This document shows, one piece after another, positions 1 through 6,080 of a stretch of 9,381 bases of DNA. Position 1 is the stretch's first letter, and the number at the start of each line of letters is the position of its first letter. Made by a program: the position numbers and the translations under genes. Origin of the DNA: Bacteroidota bacterium (lineage in GTDB: Bacteria; Bacteroidota; Bacteroidia; Bacteroidales; Tenuifilaceae); NCBI GenBank assembly GCA_023406715.1, contig JAEXVC010000248.1, forward strand, positions 1-9,381, read 5' to 3'. The notes under the pieces are model-generated. The model made no database searches and was not told the DNA's origin. It saw nothing but the letters and a program-made list of their open reading frames with translations.

Positions 1-972
1 ATATTAATCAGCTCTGCAACATCGCTTAAACTACCTCTTTCTACCACCTACGTAACTTTTATGGTTGCAATGGGTACATCGCTCAGCGATAAAGCTTGGG
101 GTCGTGAAAGTGCCGTTTACCGAATTACAGGCGTTTTAACTGTAATCTCAGGATGGTTCTTTACCGCGTTTGTAACTTTCACAATGGCATTTTTAATTGC
201 AGCGGCACTTTTCTACGGTAAAACCCCTGCGTTAATAATTGTTCTAGCTATTGCTGTTGGTTTAATAATCAAATCGCACTTTATTCACAAGAAGCGTACA
301 ACTGATGAAAAGATTGATGATGAGACCTTCACAACCGATGATGGCATTGTTAAAAAATGCACAAAGGAGGTAACTAAGTCATTGAAAGATGTGCTAAAAA
401 CATTCACAAAAACTATTGAAGGATTGACCAACGAAGACCGCAAAACGCTTAAACAGGTTAACAAGGATGTGGAGGATTTAAACGCCGAAGCTAAAAAACT
501 TAAATACAATGTTTACACAGTACTTAAAAAGCTGGAAGCCGACTCCATTGAAACTGGGCACTACTACATACAGGTTATTGACTATTTACGTGAAATTGCC
601 CACTCATTAACCTTTGTTGTTTCGCCTAGCTTGCAGCATATCGAGAATCAGCATAAAGGCTTAACCAAAGCACAAGCAGCGGAATTAAAGCAAATTTCCG
701 ATGATATATCGGTATTTTTCGATGACATCATGAAGATGATTAAGGAAAACGATTACACCGGCGTTCCCGATGCTATTAAGAAACAGCAGGATATTCTTGA
801 AATAGTTAACGATGCTCGTAAAAAGCAGGTAAAACGTATTAAGCAGAGCGAAACAGGTACACGTAACAGCGTACTTTACCTAGGGCTACTAAACGAGATT
901 AAGAACATTATGCTACACACAGTTAACCTAATGAAGGCTCAAAGGGATTTCATCCTTAACAATATCGATTAA
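1..972 (+). CDS. PiT-family inorganic phosphate transporter with PhoU-like tail (5' end cut by window)
   Basis: The frame is open from base 1, so only the last 323 residues are visible. Visible residues 5-25 hold the C-terminal PiT signature (SLKLPLSTTY followed by a small-residue stretch). Two hydrophobic segments follow, at about residues 42-71 and 76-95, and then a basic patch (HKKR). From about residue 110 to the end the protein is soluble, charged and helical. This part resembles the PhoU-like (DUF47-type) domain that many Bacteroidota PiT proteins carry as a fused C-terminal extension. PiT proteins move phosphate, usually as a metal-phosphate complex, across the inner membrane with H+ or Na+; the tail would sit in the cytoplasm and could gate or sense transport. 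A methionine at base 61 lies inside the conserved transporter motif and is not the true start. The gene ends in a strong terminator and converges on the hemerythrin gene. Family assignment is confident; the role of the tail is inferred. Confidence 0.9.
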   Translation: MLISSATSLKLPLSTTYVTFMVAMGTSLSDKAWGRESAVYRITGVLTVISGWFFTAFVTFTMAFLIAAALFYGKTPALIIVLAIAVGLIIKSHFIHKKRTTDEKIDDETFTTDDGIVKKCTKEVTKSLKDVLKTFTKTIEGLTNEDRKTLKQVNKDVEDLNAEAKKLKYNVYTVLKKLEADSIETGHYYIQVIDYLREIAHSLTFVVSPSLQHIENQHKGLTKAQAAELKQISDDISVFFDDIMKMIKENDYTGVPDAIKKQQDILEIVNDARKKQVKRIKQSETGTRNSVLYLGLLNEIKNIMLHTVNLMKAQRDFILNNID

Positions 973-992
973 TCAACTAATGTACTAAAGAG

Positions 993-1019
993 AAAGGGAG
1001 CGATATCGCTCCCTTTTTT
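993..1019 (+). terminator. Intrinsic terminator after the PiT gene
   Basis: A perfect palindrome (GGGAGCGAT/ATCGCTCCC at 996-1013, extended by AAA/TTT to 993-1016) is followed by six T residues at 1014-1019. It lies 20 nt after the PiT stop. It sits between convergent genes, so it may also stop transcription from the minus-strand hemerythrin gene, although the U-tract on that side is interrupted (CTTTCTCTTT). Confidence 0.88.
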
Positions 1020-1038
1020 GTATCAAAAAATCCGAAAA

Positions 1039-1446
1039 CTATTTTATTCCATACTTTTTAAAATGCTCGGCATACATTGCATCAACATTGGTAATATGAT
1101 GCAGTAACCAATCGCGCAAAAAGTTAAGCATATCGGGCGAAAAATCTAGTTTGCCAGAGTTAACTTTTGCCTTAAACTCATTAACCTTCTGAATAAACAT
1201 AGCGTGTTCCTGATTGTGCTGGAGTGCGTTGGGGTAATTGGTCATTCTGAAAAAGGTTTCCTCCCTGTTAAAGTGATAAATTGTATACTTATACAACTCA
1301 TCAACCAAGGGTGATAAAACCTTTGAACCTTCACCTTTAGTCATAGCATTAAAAAGCTGATTAATTATGCTAATCAACTGCTTATGGTCGTTATCAATGC
1401 TATCAACAGCAACGCTGTAACTTTTATTCCAATCTACAATTCCCAT
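1039..1446 (-). CDS. Bacteriohemerythrin (diiron O2-binding protein)
   Basis: This 135-residue protein matches the usual length of single-domain bacterial hemerythrins. All seven expected diiron ligands are present with canonical spacing: H21 (DNDHKQL), H58 and E62 (HFNRE), H77 and H81 (HNQEH), H117 and D122 (HITNVD). The N-terminal W-N-x-x-Y-S-V motif is also typical. Such proteins bind O2 reversibly in a four-helix bundle and serve in O2 storage, delivery or scavenging; no signal peptide is present, so it should be cytoplasmic. It starts 93 nt downstream of the response-regulator stop on the same strand. I see neither a clear TAnnTTTG box nor a strong terminator in that gap, so co-transcription with the regulator is plausible. 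The functional link to the regulator is unknown. Confidence 0.93.
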   Translation of the reverse strand: MGIVDWNKSYSVAVDSIDNDHKQLISIINQLFNAMTKGEGSKVLSPLVDELYKYTIYHFNREETFFRMTNYPNALQHNQEHAMFIQKVNEFKAKVNSGKLDFSPDMLNFLRDWLLHHITNVDAMYAEHFKKYGIK

Positions 1447-1539
1447 TTCTATGTGTAGTTTATTGTGTTTTATATTTGGTTACTATACCATAAACACTAT
1501 GGCTTTAGGCATTTTTTGACTTTTAACTTTTAACTAAAT

Positions 1540-2232
1540 TCAATTCATAAACTTATACCCAACCCCTTTTACAGTCCGAATATAATCCTCGCCCAGTTTC
1601 TCGCGCAGTTTACGAATATGAACATCAATTGTTCTATCGCCCACCACAATTTCATCGCCCCAAATGGCCTGGTATATCTCATCGCGGGTAAATACTTTTT
1701 GAGGTTTGCTGTGCAGCAAGGCAAGCAATTCGAACTCCTTCTTTGGAAGAATTACCTCATTTCCATCAAGGTAAACCACATAACGCTCCTTATCAATAGC
1801 CAAACCCGATTGGGGTATCTCACCCCTAGAATCTGCGCTATCGTCCAACGAACCTGCACGCTTTAACAATGCCTTTATTCTACTAATTAAAACCTTTGGT
1901 TTTATTGGTTTCGAAATGTAATCATCACCGCCAGCATCAAAACCAGCAATTTGGCTATAATCCTCGTTACGTGCGGTAAGGAATGCAATTAACATATCCT
2001 TCGTTAAAGGGTTCGCTCTTAACTCCCCACACGTTTCAATGCCATCCATCTCGGGCATCATAACATCAAGCAAAATAAGGTGAGGATTAAAGGAAACAGC
2101 CATTTCAATTGCCTGACGACCTGTTGATGCTGTTTTTATGGTAAAACCCTCCTTCTTGAGATTATAGCTCAAAAACTCAATAATATCGGGCTCATCATCA
2201 ACTACAAGAATTTTGAATTTAGATAAATCCAT
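1540..2232 (-). CDS. PhoB-like response regulator, OmpR/PhoB family
   Basis: The 230 residues form two domains. The receiver (about 5-120) has acidic pocket D12/D13, phospho-acceptor D56 (LLDVMMPEMDG), T86 and K108 (SKP), so it should be phosphorylatable. The winged-helix DNA-binding domain (about 138-229) ends in the typical VKGVGYKF wing. Its recognition helix, around residues 198-213 (GDRTIDVHIRKLREKL), is very close to what I know of E. coli PhoB (EDRTVDVHIRRLRK), which supports a PhoB-like specificity. No histidine kinase gene is adjacent in the window; the regulator is followed by the hemerythrin gene and is divergent from the TonB-dependent receptor gene. The promoter carries two 11-nt phased TTAAC-like units, so autoregulation is likely. 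The family call is secure. The Pho role is inferred from the recognition helix, the box architecture and the neighbouring phosphate transporter. Confidence 0.93.
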   Translation of the reverse strand: MDLSKFKILVVDDEPDIIEFLSYNLKKEGFTIKTASTGRQAIEMAVSFNPHLILLDVMMPEMDGIETCGELRANPLTKDMLIAFLTARNEDYSQIAGFDAGGDDYISKPIKPKVLISRIKALLKRAGSLDDSADSRGEIPQSGLAIDKERYVVYLDGNEVILPKKEFELLALLHSKPQKVFTRDEIYQAIWGDEIVVGDRTIDVHIRKLREKLGEDYIRTVKGVGYKFMN

Positions 2233-2259
2233 AGTGCTTTTCTTTAAAAAGTAAGTTTA

Positions 2260-2304
2260 CAAAACTATTCACAAATAGCAAAGATTAAGTTAAGAAAACA
2301 TTAA
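2260..2304 (-). promoter_or_regulatory. Response-regulator promoter with two phased TTAAC-like units
   Basis: On the minus strand a perfect TAnnTTTG box (TAGTTTTG) occupies 2267-2260, 27 nt upstream of the regulator's ATG. A TTAAC unit begins at 2293 and a TTAAT unit at 2304, 11 nt apart. The first begins exactly 26 nt upstream of the box, the same offset as in the three plus-strand promoters. No TTTG -33 element is present at the usual distance. This fits activation or autoregulation by the PhoB-like protein; binding is inferred. Confidence 0.65.
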
Positions 2305-2332
2305 ATGTAAACAGCATAATACCACAAAATGG

Positions 2333-2388
2333 TTAACCAAAGATTAACATAGCCTTAAAATTGATGCCATATATAGTAGTTTACTTTG
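2333..2388 (+). promoter_or_regulatory. Receptor-gene promoter with three phased TTAAC units (Pho-box-like)
   Basis: TTAACC starts at 2333, TTAACA at 2344 and TTAAAA at 2355, a strict 11-nt period. A -7-like box (TTACTTTG, 2381-2388, one step off TAnnTTTG) begins exactly 26 nt after the start of the last unit. The array is back to back with the regulator's own array, 28 nt away. The arrangement matches direct-repeat PhoB/PhoP sites that replace the upstream core promoter element. Confidence 0.72.
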
Positions 2389-2444
2389 CAGTGTGAAAAA
2401 TATATTAAGAAACAGTGAATACGAACATTGCAAAAAAACTAAAT

Positions 2445-5255
2445 ATGAGTAGGCAAACAATTAAATCTATTGGAATTTTTCTTTTTTGTTTAGTTAACCT
2501 ATCGGCCTTAGCCCAACGAGGAAGTATTGAAGGAGTAGTAGTAGATAAACTCAGGGCTGAAACACTTGTTGGTGCCACTGTAGTAATACAGGGTACAACC
2601 AACGGCACCATAACCGATTTCGATGGCAAGTTTATTCTAGCAAATCTAACTCCAGGAACCTATAATGTTCAGGTTTCTTTTATCTCGTACAAACCAGTTT
2701 TGATTGAAGGAATTAAGGTTGAAGCAAATAAAGCATTATTGATTAATGTTGATTTGGAAGAGGTAACAACCTCCATTGAAGGTGTTGTTGTTACAGCAAC
2801 TAAACGAAGCAATACCGATGTAGCGATGATTAGTTCAATTAAAGCCAGCAATATTATTGCCAACGGAATTACAGCACAGCAAATTACTCGCACTCAAGAT
2901 AAGGACGCTTCGGAAGTAATTAAGCGTGTTCCTGGAATATCGATTATTGAGGATAGGTTTGTGGTGGTTCGTGGATTGAACCAACGTTACAATAGCGTTT
3001 GGGTTAATAATGCCTCTACCCCATCGAGCGAAACCGACCAAAAAGCTTTCTCGTTCGATGTTATTCCCAGCTCAATGATTGACAACATCCTTATAGCAAA
3101 GAGTCCATCGCCCGAATTACCAGCCGATTTTACTGGTGGTTTCATAAAGATTTTCACCAAGAATATGCCCGAAAAGAATTTCTTCCAAATTGGATACTCA
3201 ACCACATATAACACAGAGGACGATTACTCAAACTTTCAACTCATAAACAATGGAAAATACGATTGGCTGGGTATTGATAACGGCGAAAGAGCCCTGCCCG
3301 ATAACTTTCCAAGTACTTTAAAAGGCTTATCGAACTCTCAACTGGCTACACTGGGAAAAGAATTCAACAGCAACTGGGCTCCTAAAAACGCAACAGCATA
3401 TCCTGAGCAAAAAATCAACATAAATTTTGGGCGAAGATTTCAGGTAGGAAGCAAACAAATTGGTACTATAACCAATATCAACTATGGAGTTGCGAATAAT
3501 TCTGATGTAAAAGTGCTTAAAAGTTACCAAGCGCAATTTAACTTAGGCGATACCCCTCCTTACAACTATAATTATTCCGATAGCGCTTTTTCGAGAACTA
3601 CCAAAATTGGAGTACTCCACAACTGGGCATTCTTTTTGGGTAATGGTAACAAAATAGAGTTCCGGAATCTTTTAAACATCAATGGAAAAAATACGGCAAT
3701 AATCCGTAATGGACTGAACGGTTACGAGGGATACACGGTTCGTTCGTATCAGGATAAATATATGTCGCGCACAACGTACTCCGGTCAACTAGGTGGCGAG
3801 CATAAATACGGTCAGGATGATAAGAACAGAATCGATTGGGTTCTTGGATTCTCTTACTCTGGTAAAGACGAGCCAGACCTAAAGCAACTCCGCACCACGC
3901 TGCAAAGCGAAGAGTTACTACCATATTATGGTGATTACTACGCTTCAATTGGATTAACACCATCAGTTAGCGATGCCGGACGACTCTTTATGCGATTAAA
4001 CGAGTACATATCGTCGTTGGGTGTAAATTACGACCGAAAGTTGAAAATTGGCAACTGGCAACCTTCTGTTAAAACAGGTATTTACTCCGAATACAAGCAC
4101 AGGGTTTTTGATACAAGAATTTTAGGATACGCTAAAAACTCTTCTTACACCGAGTCGGTTTGGCTTCCCGTGGAAACCATTTTCAGCCCAGAGAATATCA
4201 ACACCTCTGCCGATGGATTCATAATCAAAGAAACTACCAGTAAATCTGACAGTTACAATGCAACCAATATGCTATTTGCGGGTTATGTTGCACTAAGCAC
4301 AAATATCACCAGTAAAATTAAGTTTTACGGAGGTGTTAGGGCAGAATACAACAGCCTTCAACTCGATGGTTACGATAGTTACAACAGGGCTGTGAACCTT
4401 GAGTCAAATCATATTGACCTTTTCCCATCGGCAAACTTAACCTACAACTTCAACGAAAATAATTTAATTCGTTTTGCAACTGGTTTATCAGTAAATAGAC
4501 CAGAGTTTAGGGAGATTGCACCATTTTATTTCTATAATTTTGAAGACGAGGCCGACTATGTTGGTAACACAGAACTGGAAAATGCCTATACTTGGAATTA
4601 CGATTTACGTTATGAATTTTACCCAAGTTCAAGCGAAACTTTCTCAGTTGGAGTATTCTACAAAGATTTTAAATCGACCATAGAATCTACCTACAAGCCA
4701 GCAGGAAACCGCCCAACCTTCACTTATAACAATGCCAACAAAGCAAAAAGTTTAGGAGTCGAAGTGGAACTTCGTAAATCGCTAGAGGCAATTGAATTGC
4801 TAAAAGATTTTTACCTTGTTGCCAATGCCGCCTACATTTACAGTAAAGTAGTATTCCCCGAAGGCTCTATTTTCGAGGATAGAGAGATGCAAGGTCAATC
4901 GCCATTCCTAATTAATACAGGTATATTCTATAGTAACGAAAAACGTAAGTTAAATGCCTCCGTTCAGTATAACGTTATTGGCGACAGACTAATAACCATT
5001 GGAAAAACCAACCAAAACGCTAATCAGAACATACCTCATATCATGGAGAAGCAAAAACACCTATTAGACTTAACAGTTAGCAAGGAGTTTTACAACTCCA
5101 TTGAGTTCAAGTTTGGGATTAAGAACCTGCTTAACCAAAAAACAGTTACCTACTTCCCATACCTAAATAGCTCTGGTAATGCAAGTATGTACATGGACAA
5201 TAAGCGTAGTTCCGATGGAATATCGTTCAGCATTGGGATAACTGCTAAGTTTTAA
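2445..5255 (+). CDS. TonB-dependent outer-membrane receptor with carboxypeptidase-regulatory-like N-terminal domain
   Basis: From the ATG at 2445 the protein has 936 residues. A signal peptide covers 1-23 (hydrophobic core, cleavage after ALA before Q24). A carboxypeptidase-regulatory-like beta-sandwich follows at about 27-110 (VGATV, TDFDGKF, ISYKP motifs), then a TonB-box-like stretch near 112-118 (EGVVVTA). The plug domain is at about 130-240 (DASEVIKRVPGI at 154, VVRGLNQRY, GGFIKIFTK), and the 22-strand-type beta-barrel ends in a terminal Phe (ITAKF). It should import a ligand across the outer membrane using TonB/ExbBD energy. No SusD-like gene accompanies it; a small secreted domain protein and a surface-type lipoprotein follow instead. 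A GTG at 2415 would add ten residues. It gives a leader length (26 nt from the box) like the other promoters here but a less typical signal peptide, so the start is uncertain. The ligand is unknown; a phosphorus compound is suggested only by context. Confidence 0.93.
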   Translation: MSRQTIKSIGIFLFCLVNLSALAQRGSIEGVVVDKLRAETLVGATVVIQGTTNGTITDFDGKFILANLTPGTYNVQVSFISYKPVLIEGIKVEANKALLINVDLEEVTTSIEGVVVTATKRSNTDVAMISSIKASNIIANGITAQQITRTQDKDASEVIKRVPGISIIEDRFVVVRGLNQRYNSVWVNNASTPSSETDQKAFSFDVIPSSMIDNILIAKSPSPELPADFTGGFIKIFTKNMPEKNFFQIGYSTTYNTEDDYSNFQLINNGKYDWLGIDNGERALPDNFPSTLKGLSNSQLATLGKEFNSNWAPKNATAYPEQKININFGRRFQVGSKQIGTITNINYGVANNSDVKVLKSYQAQFNLGDTPPYNYNYSDSAFSRTTKIGVLHNWAFFLGNGNKIEFRNLLNINGKNTAIIRNGLNGYEGYTVRSYQDKYMSRTTYSGQLGGEHKYGQDDKNRIDWVLGFSYSGKDEPDLKQLRTTLQSEELLPYYGDYYASIGLTPSVSDAGRLFMRLNEYISSLGVNYDRKLKIGNWQPSVKTGIYSEYKHRVFDTRILGYAKNSSYTESVWLPVETIFSPENINTSADGFIIKETTSKSDSYNATNMLFAGYVALSTNITSKIKFYGGVRAEYNSLQLDGYDSYNRAVNLESNHIDLFPSANLTYNFNENNLIRFATGLSVNRPEFREIAPFYFYNFEDEADYVGNTELENAYTWNYDLRYEFYPSSSETFSVGVFYKDFKSTIESTYKPAGNRPTFTYNNANKAKSLGVEVELRKSLEAIELLKDFYLVANAAYIYSKVVFPEGSIFEDREMQGQSPFLINTGIFYSNEKRKLNASVQYNVIGDRLITIGKTNQNANQNIPHIMEKQKHLLDLTVSKEFYNSIEFKFGIKNLLNQKTVTYFPYLNSSGNASMYMDNKRSSDGISFSIGITAKF

Positions 5256-5258
5256 CGC

Positions 5259-5325
5259 TTAACCAAAACTTAACATTTAAATCATTTTTGTGTAATATTC
5301 AGGTAATGTTCGGGGTCTATTTTTG
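5259..5325 (+). promoter_or_regulatory. Promoter of the small secreted protein gene with phased TTAAC/GTAAT units
   Basis: Units on an 11-nt grid start at 5259 (TTAACC), 5270 (TTAACA), 5281 (ATCATT, degenerate), 5292 (GTAATA) and 5303 (GTAATG). The -7 box TATTTTTG at 5318-5325 is a perfect TAnnTTTG and begins 26 nt after the 5292 unit. The ATG lies 24 nt beyond the box. The array starts only 3 nt after the receptor stop codon, so this gene has its own promoter despite standing close behind the receptor gene. Confidence 0.7.
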
Positions 5326-5349
5326 TATCAAGAAATAAAAATTAAAAAC

Positions 5350-5709
5350 ATGAAAACAATTAGCAAAATTTTAGTTATAGCCCTAGTAGCATTGTCGGTT
5401 AATGTAAATGCAAATGTTAAAGGTGATGATAAAAACACCTCAAGCAGTTCAACCTCAGTTGCAGCTCTTACAATTAGCGGACAAGTAGTTGATAAGGAAA
5501 CTGGCGAAGCACTTGCAGGCGTAGCAGTAAAAATTGATAACACCACAACCTACACCGATTTTGAAGGTAATTTCAGCACAACCGTAATGGGATGCCAAAC
5601 AGTATCAATCAACGCAAATTTGATATCGTACAATCCTCAGGAGGTAAAAGTTGATGCAACAACCTGCAATGGAACAATTAAGGTAGAACTAAATCCTGTA
5701 AAGGACTAA
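5350..5709 (+). CDS. Small secreted protein: stand-alone carboxypeptidase-regulatory-like domain
   Basis: The protein has 119 residues. A signal peptide covers about 1-21 (basic MKTISK start, hydrophobic core, NVNA before the mature part). A Ser/Thr-rich linker (about 28-39) precedes one beta-sandwich domain at about 41-115, with motifs ISGQVVDKETGEAL, YTDFEGNF and LISYNP. This is the same fold as the N-terminal domain of the preceding TonB-dependent receptor, but with no plug or barrel. C82 and C106 could form a disulfide in the periplasm. A TTG upstream at 5323 cannot be the start because it lies inside the -7 box; the ATG at 5350 follows an A-rich leader. The gene sits between the receptor and lipoprotein genes and has its own promoter and terminator. 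A periplasmic partner or signalling domain for the receptor is a reasonable guess, but no function is established. Confidence 0.85.
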   Translation: MKTISKILVIALVALSVNVNANVKGDDKNTSSSSTSVAALTISGQVVDKETGEALAGVAVKIDNTTTYTDFEGNFSTTVMGCQTVSINANLISYNPQEVKVDATTCNGTIKVELNPVKD

Positions 5710-5735
5710 ATATAGATTTGGTCAACAATTATTCG

Positions 5736-5771
5736 GAGCCAGATGCCAATGCACTCTGGCTCATTTTTTTT
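5736..5771 (+). terminator. Intrinsic terminator after the small secreted protein gene
   Basis: GAGCCAGA (5736-5743) pairs perfectly with TCTGGCTC (5755-5762). Inner TGC/GCA can extend the stem around a CAAT loop with one bulge. Eight T residues follow at 5764-5771. It is a classic Rho-independent terminator 26 nt after the stop codon. Confidence 0.9.
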
Positions 5772-5808
5772 GTATTTAGGTGATATTTCATACCAATACG
5801 TATCAATT

Positions 5809-5859
5809 GCGATGCAACTATTCAATACCATTTCAAACAATGACCTTTGCGTGCATCGC
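5809..5859. repeat. Inverted repeat GCGATGCA / TGCATCGC with 35-nt spacer
   Basis: The arms at 5809-5816 and 5852-5859 are perfect reverse complements of 8 nt. The spacer has no visible gene. The second arm is followed by a T-rich stretch (TTTTAATTCTTTTTT), so it could be a weak terminator. An operator or a chance match are equally possible. Confidence 0.35.
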
Positions 5860-5881
5860 TTTTAATTCTTTTTTCATTAAT

Positions 5882-5920
5882 CCCCGAGTTGAAACTCGGG
5901 GCTATTTATTTTTCTTTTTT
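5882..5920 (+). terminator. Hairpin CCCCGAGTT/AACTCGGGG with T-rich tail
   Basis: A 20-nt near-palindrome (5882-5901; at least 8 bp of stem with a 4-nt loop) is followed by a T-rich stretch interrupted by GC, A and C. It lies about 110 nt beyond the strong terminator and shares its CCGAG/CTCGG core with hairpins at 7467 and 8093. It could be a secondary terminator or a member of a dispersed hairpin family. Confidence 0.5.
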
Positions 5921-5971
5921 TTCTGATTCCTCATTATTAATTCCTCATTCTACATTCTAAATTATCTCCTC

Positions 5972-6049
5972 TTAACAATCTCCTAACAAACAAGTAACGA
6001 AAGCGTAATTTTTGCTTAGCTAGTACTATAAGGGCGTCATATACTTTTG
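5972..6049 (+). promoter_or_regulatory. Lipoprotein-gene promoter with five phased xTAAC-like units
   Basis: Units begin every 11 nt: TTAACA at 5972, CTAACA at 5983, GTAACG at 5994, GTAATT at 6005 and TTAGCT at 6016. A perfect TAnnTTTG box (TACTTTTG, 6042-6049) begins 26 nt after the last unit, the same offset as in the other three promoters. The ATG follows 31 nt after the box. No TTTG lies at the usual -33 spacing, which fits an activator-dependent promoter. This is the longest and most regular array in the window. Confidence 0.75.
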
Positions 6050-6080
6050 TATCAGAAAATATTTCTTAAACCAAAATAAA

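Larger units (their letters stand above)
5772..5971. other. Gene-free stretch between the small protein and lipoprotein genes
   Basis: I see no coding potential here. It holds an inverted repeat (5809-5859), a CCCCGAG hairpin (5882-5901), a pyrimidine-rich tract (about 5902-5932) and a short direct repeat of ATTCCTCATT at 5926 and 5940. Its 3' edge leads straight into the phased regulatory units of the next promoter. Confidence 0.6.

Noticed and set aside
1519..1536. TTTTAAC repeated twice just downstream of the regulator gene
   Set aside because: The spacing is 8 nt, not 11, and no -7 box lies at the expected distance, so it is not counted as a regulatory site.
2415..2444. GTG at 2415 as the start of the TonB-dependent receptor
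   Set aside because: It adds ten polar or basic residues before a signal peptide that is already well formed from the ATG at 2445. It is not excluded, since its distance to the -7 box resembles that of the other genes.
3679..3963. Antisense open frames inside the receptor gene (this and several shorter ones between 2405 and 3536)
   Set aside because: They have low-complexity or non-protein-like translations, overlap a clearly real gene and have no promoter or homologous motif.
5252..5256. An additional TTAAC next to the receptor stop codon
   Set aside because: It lies 7 nt before the first phased unit, out of the 11-nt register, and overlaps the stop codon; it is probably coincidental.
5323..5349. 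TTG at 5323 as an upstream start for the small secreted protein
   Set aside because: The TTG is part of the -7 box TATTTTTG, and the added residues would spoil a clean signal peptide that begins at the ATG at 5350.
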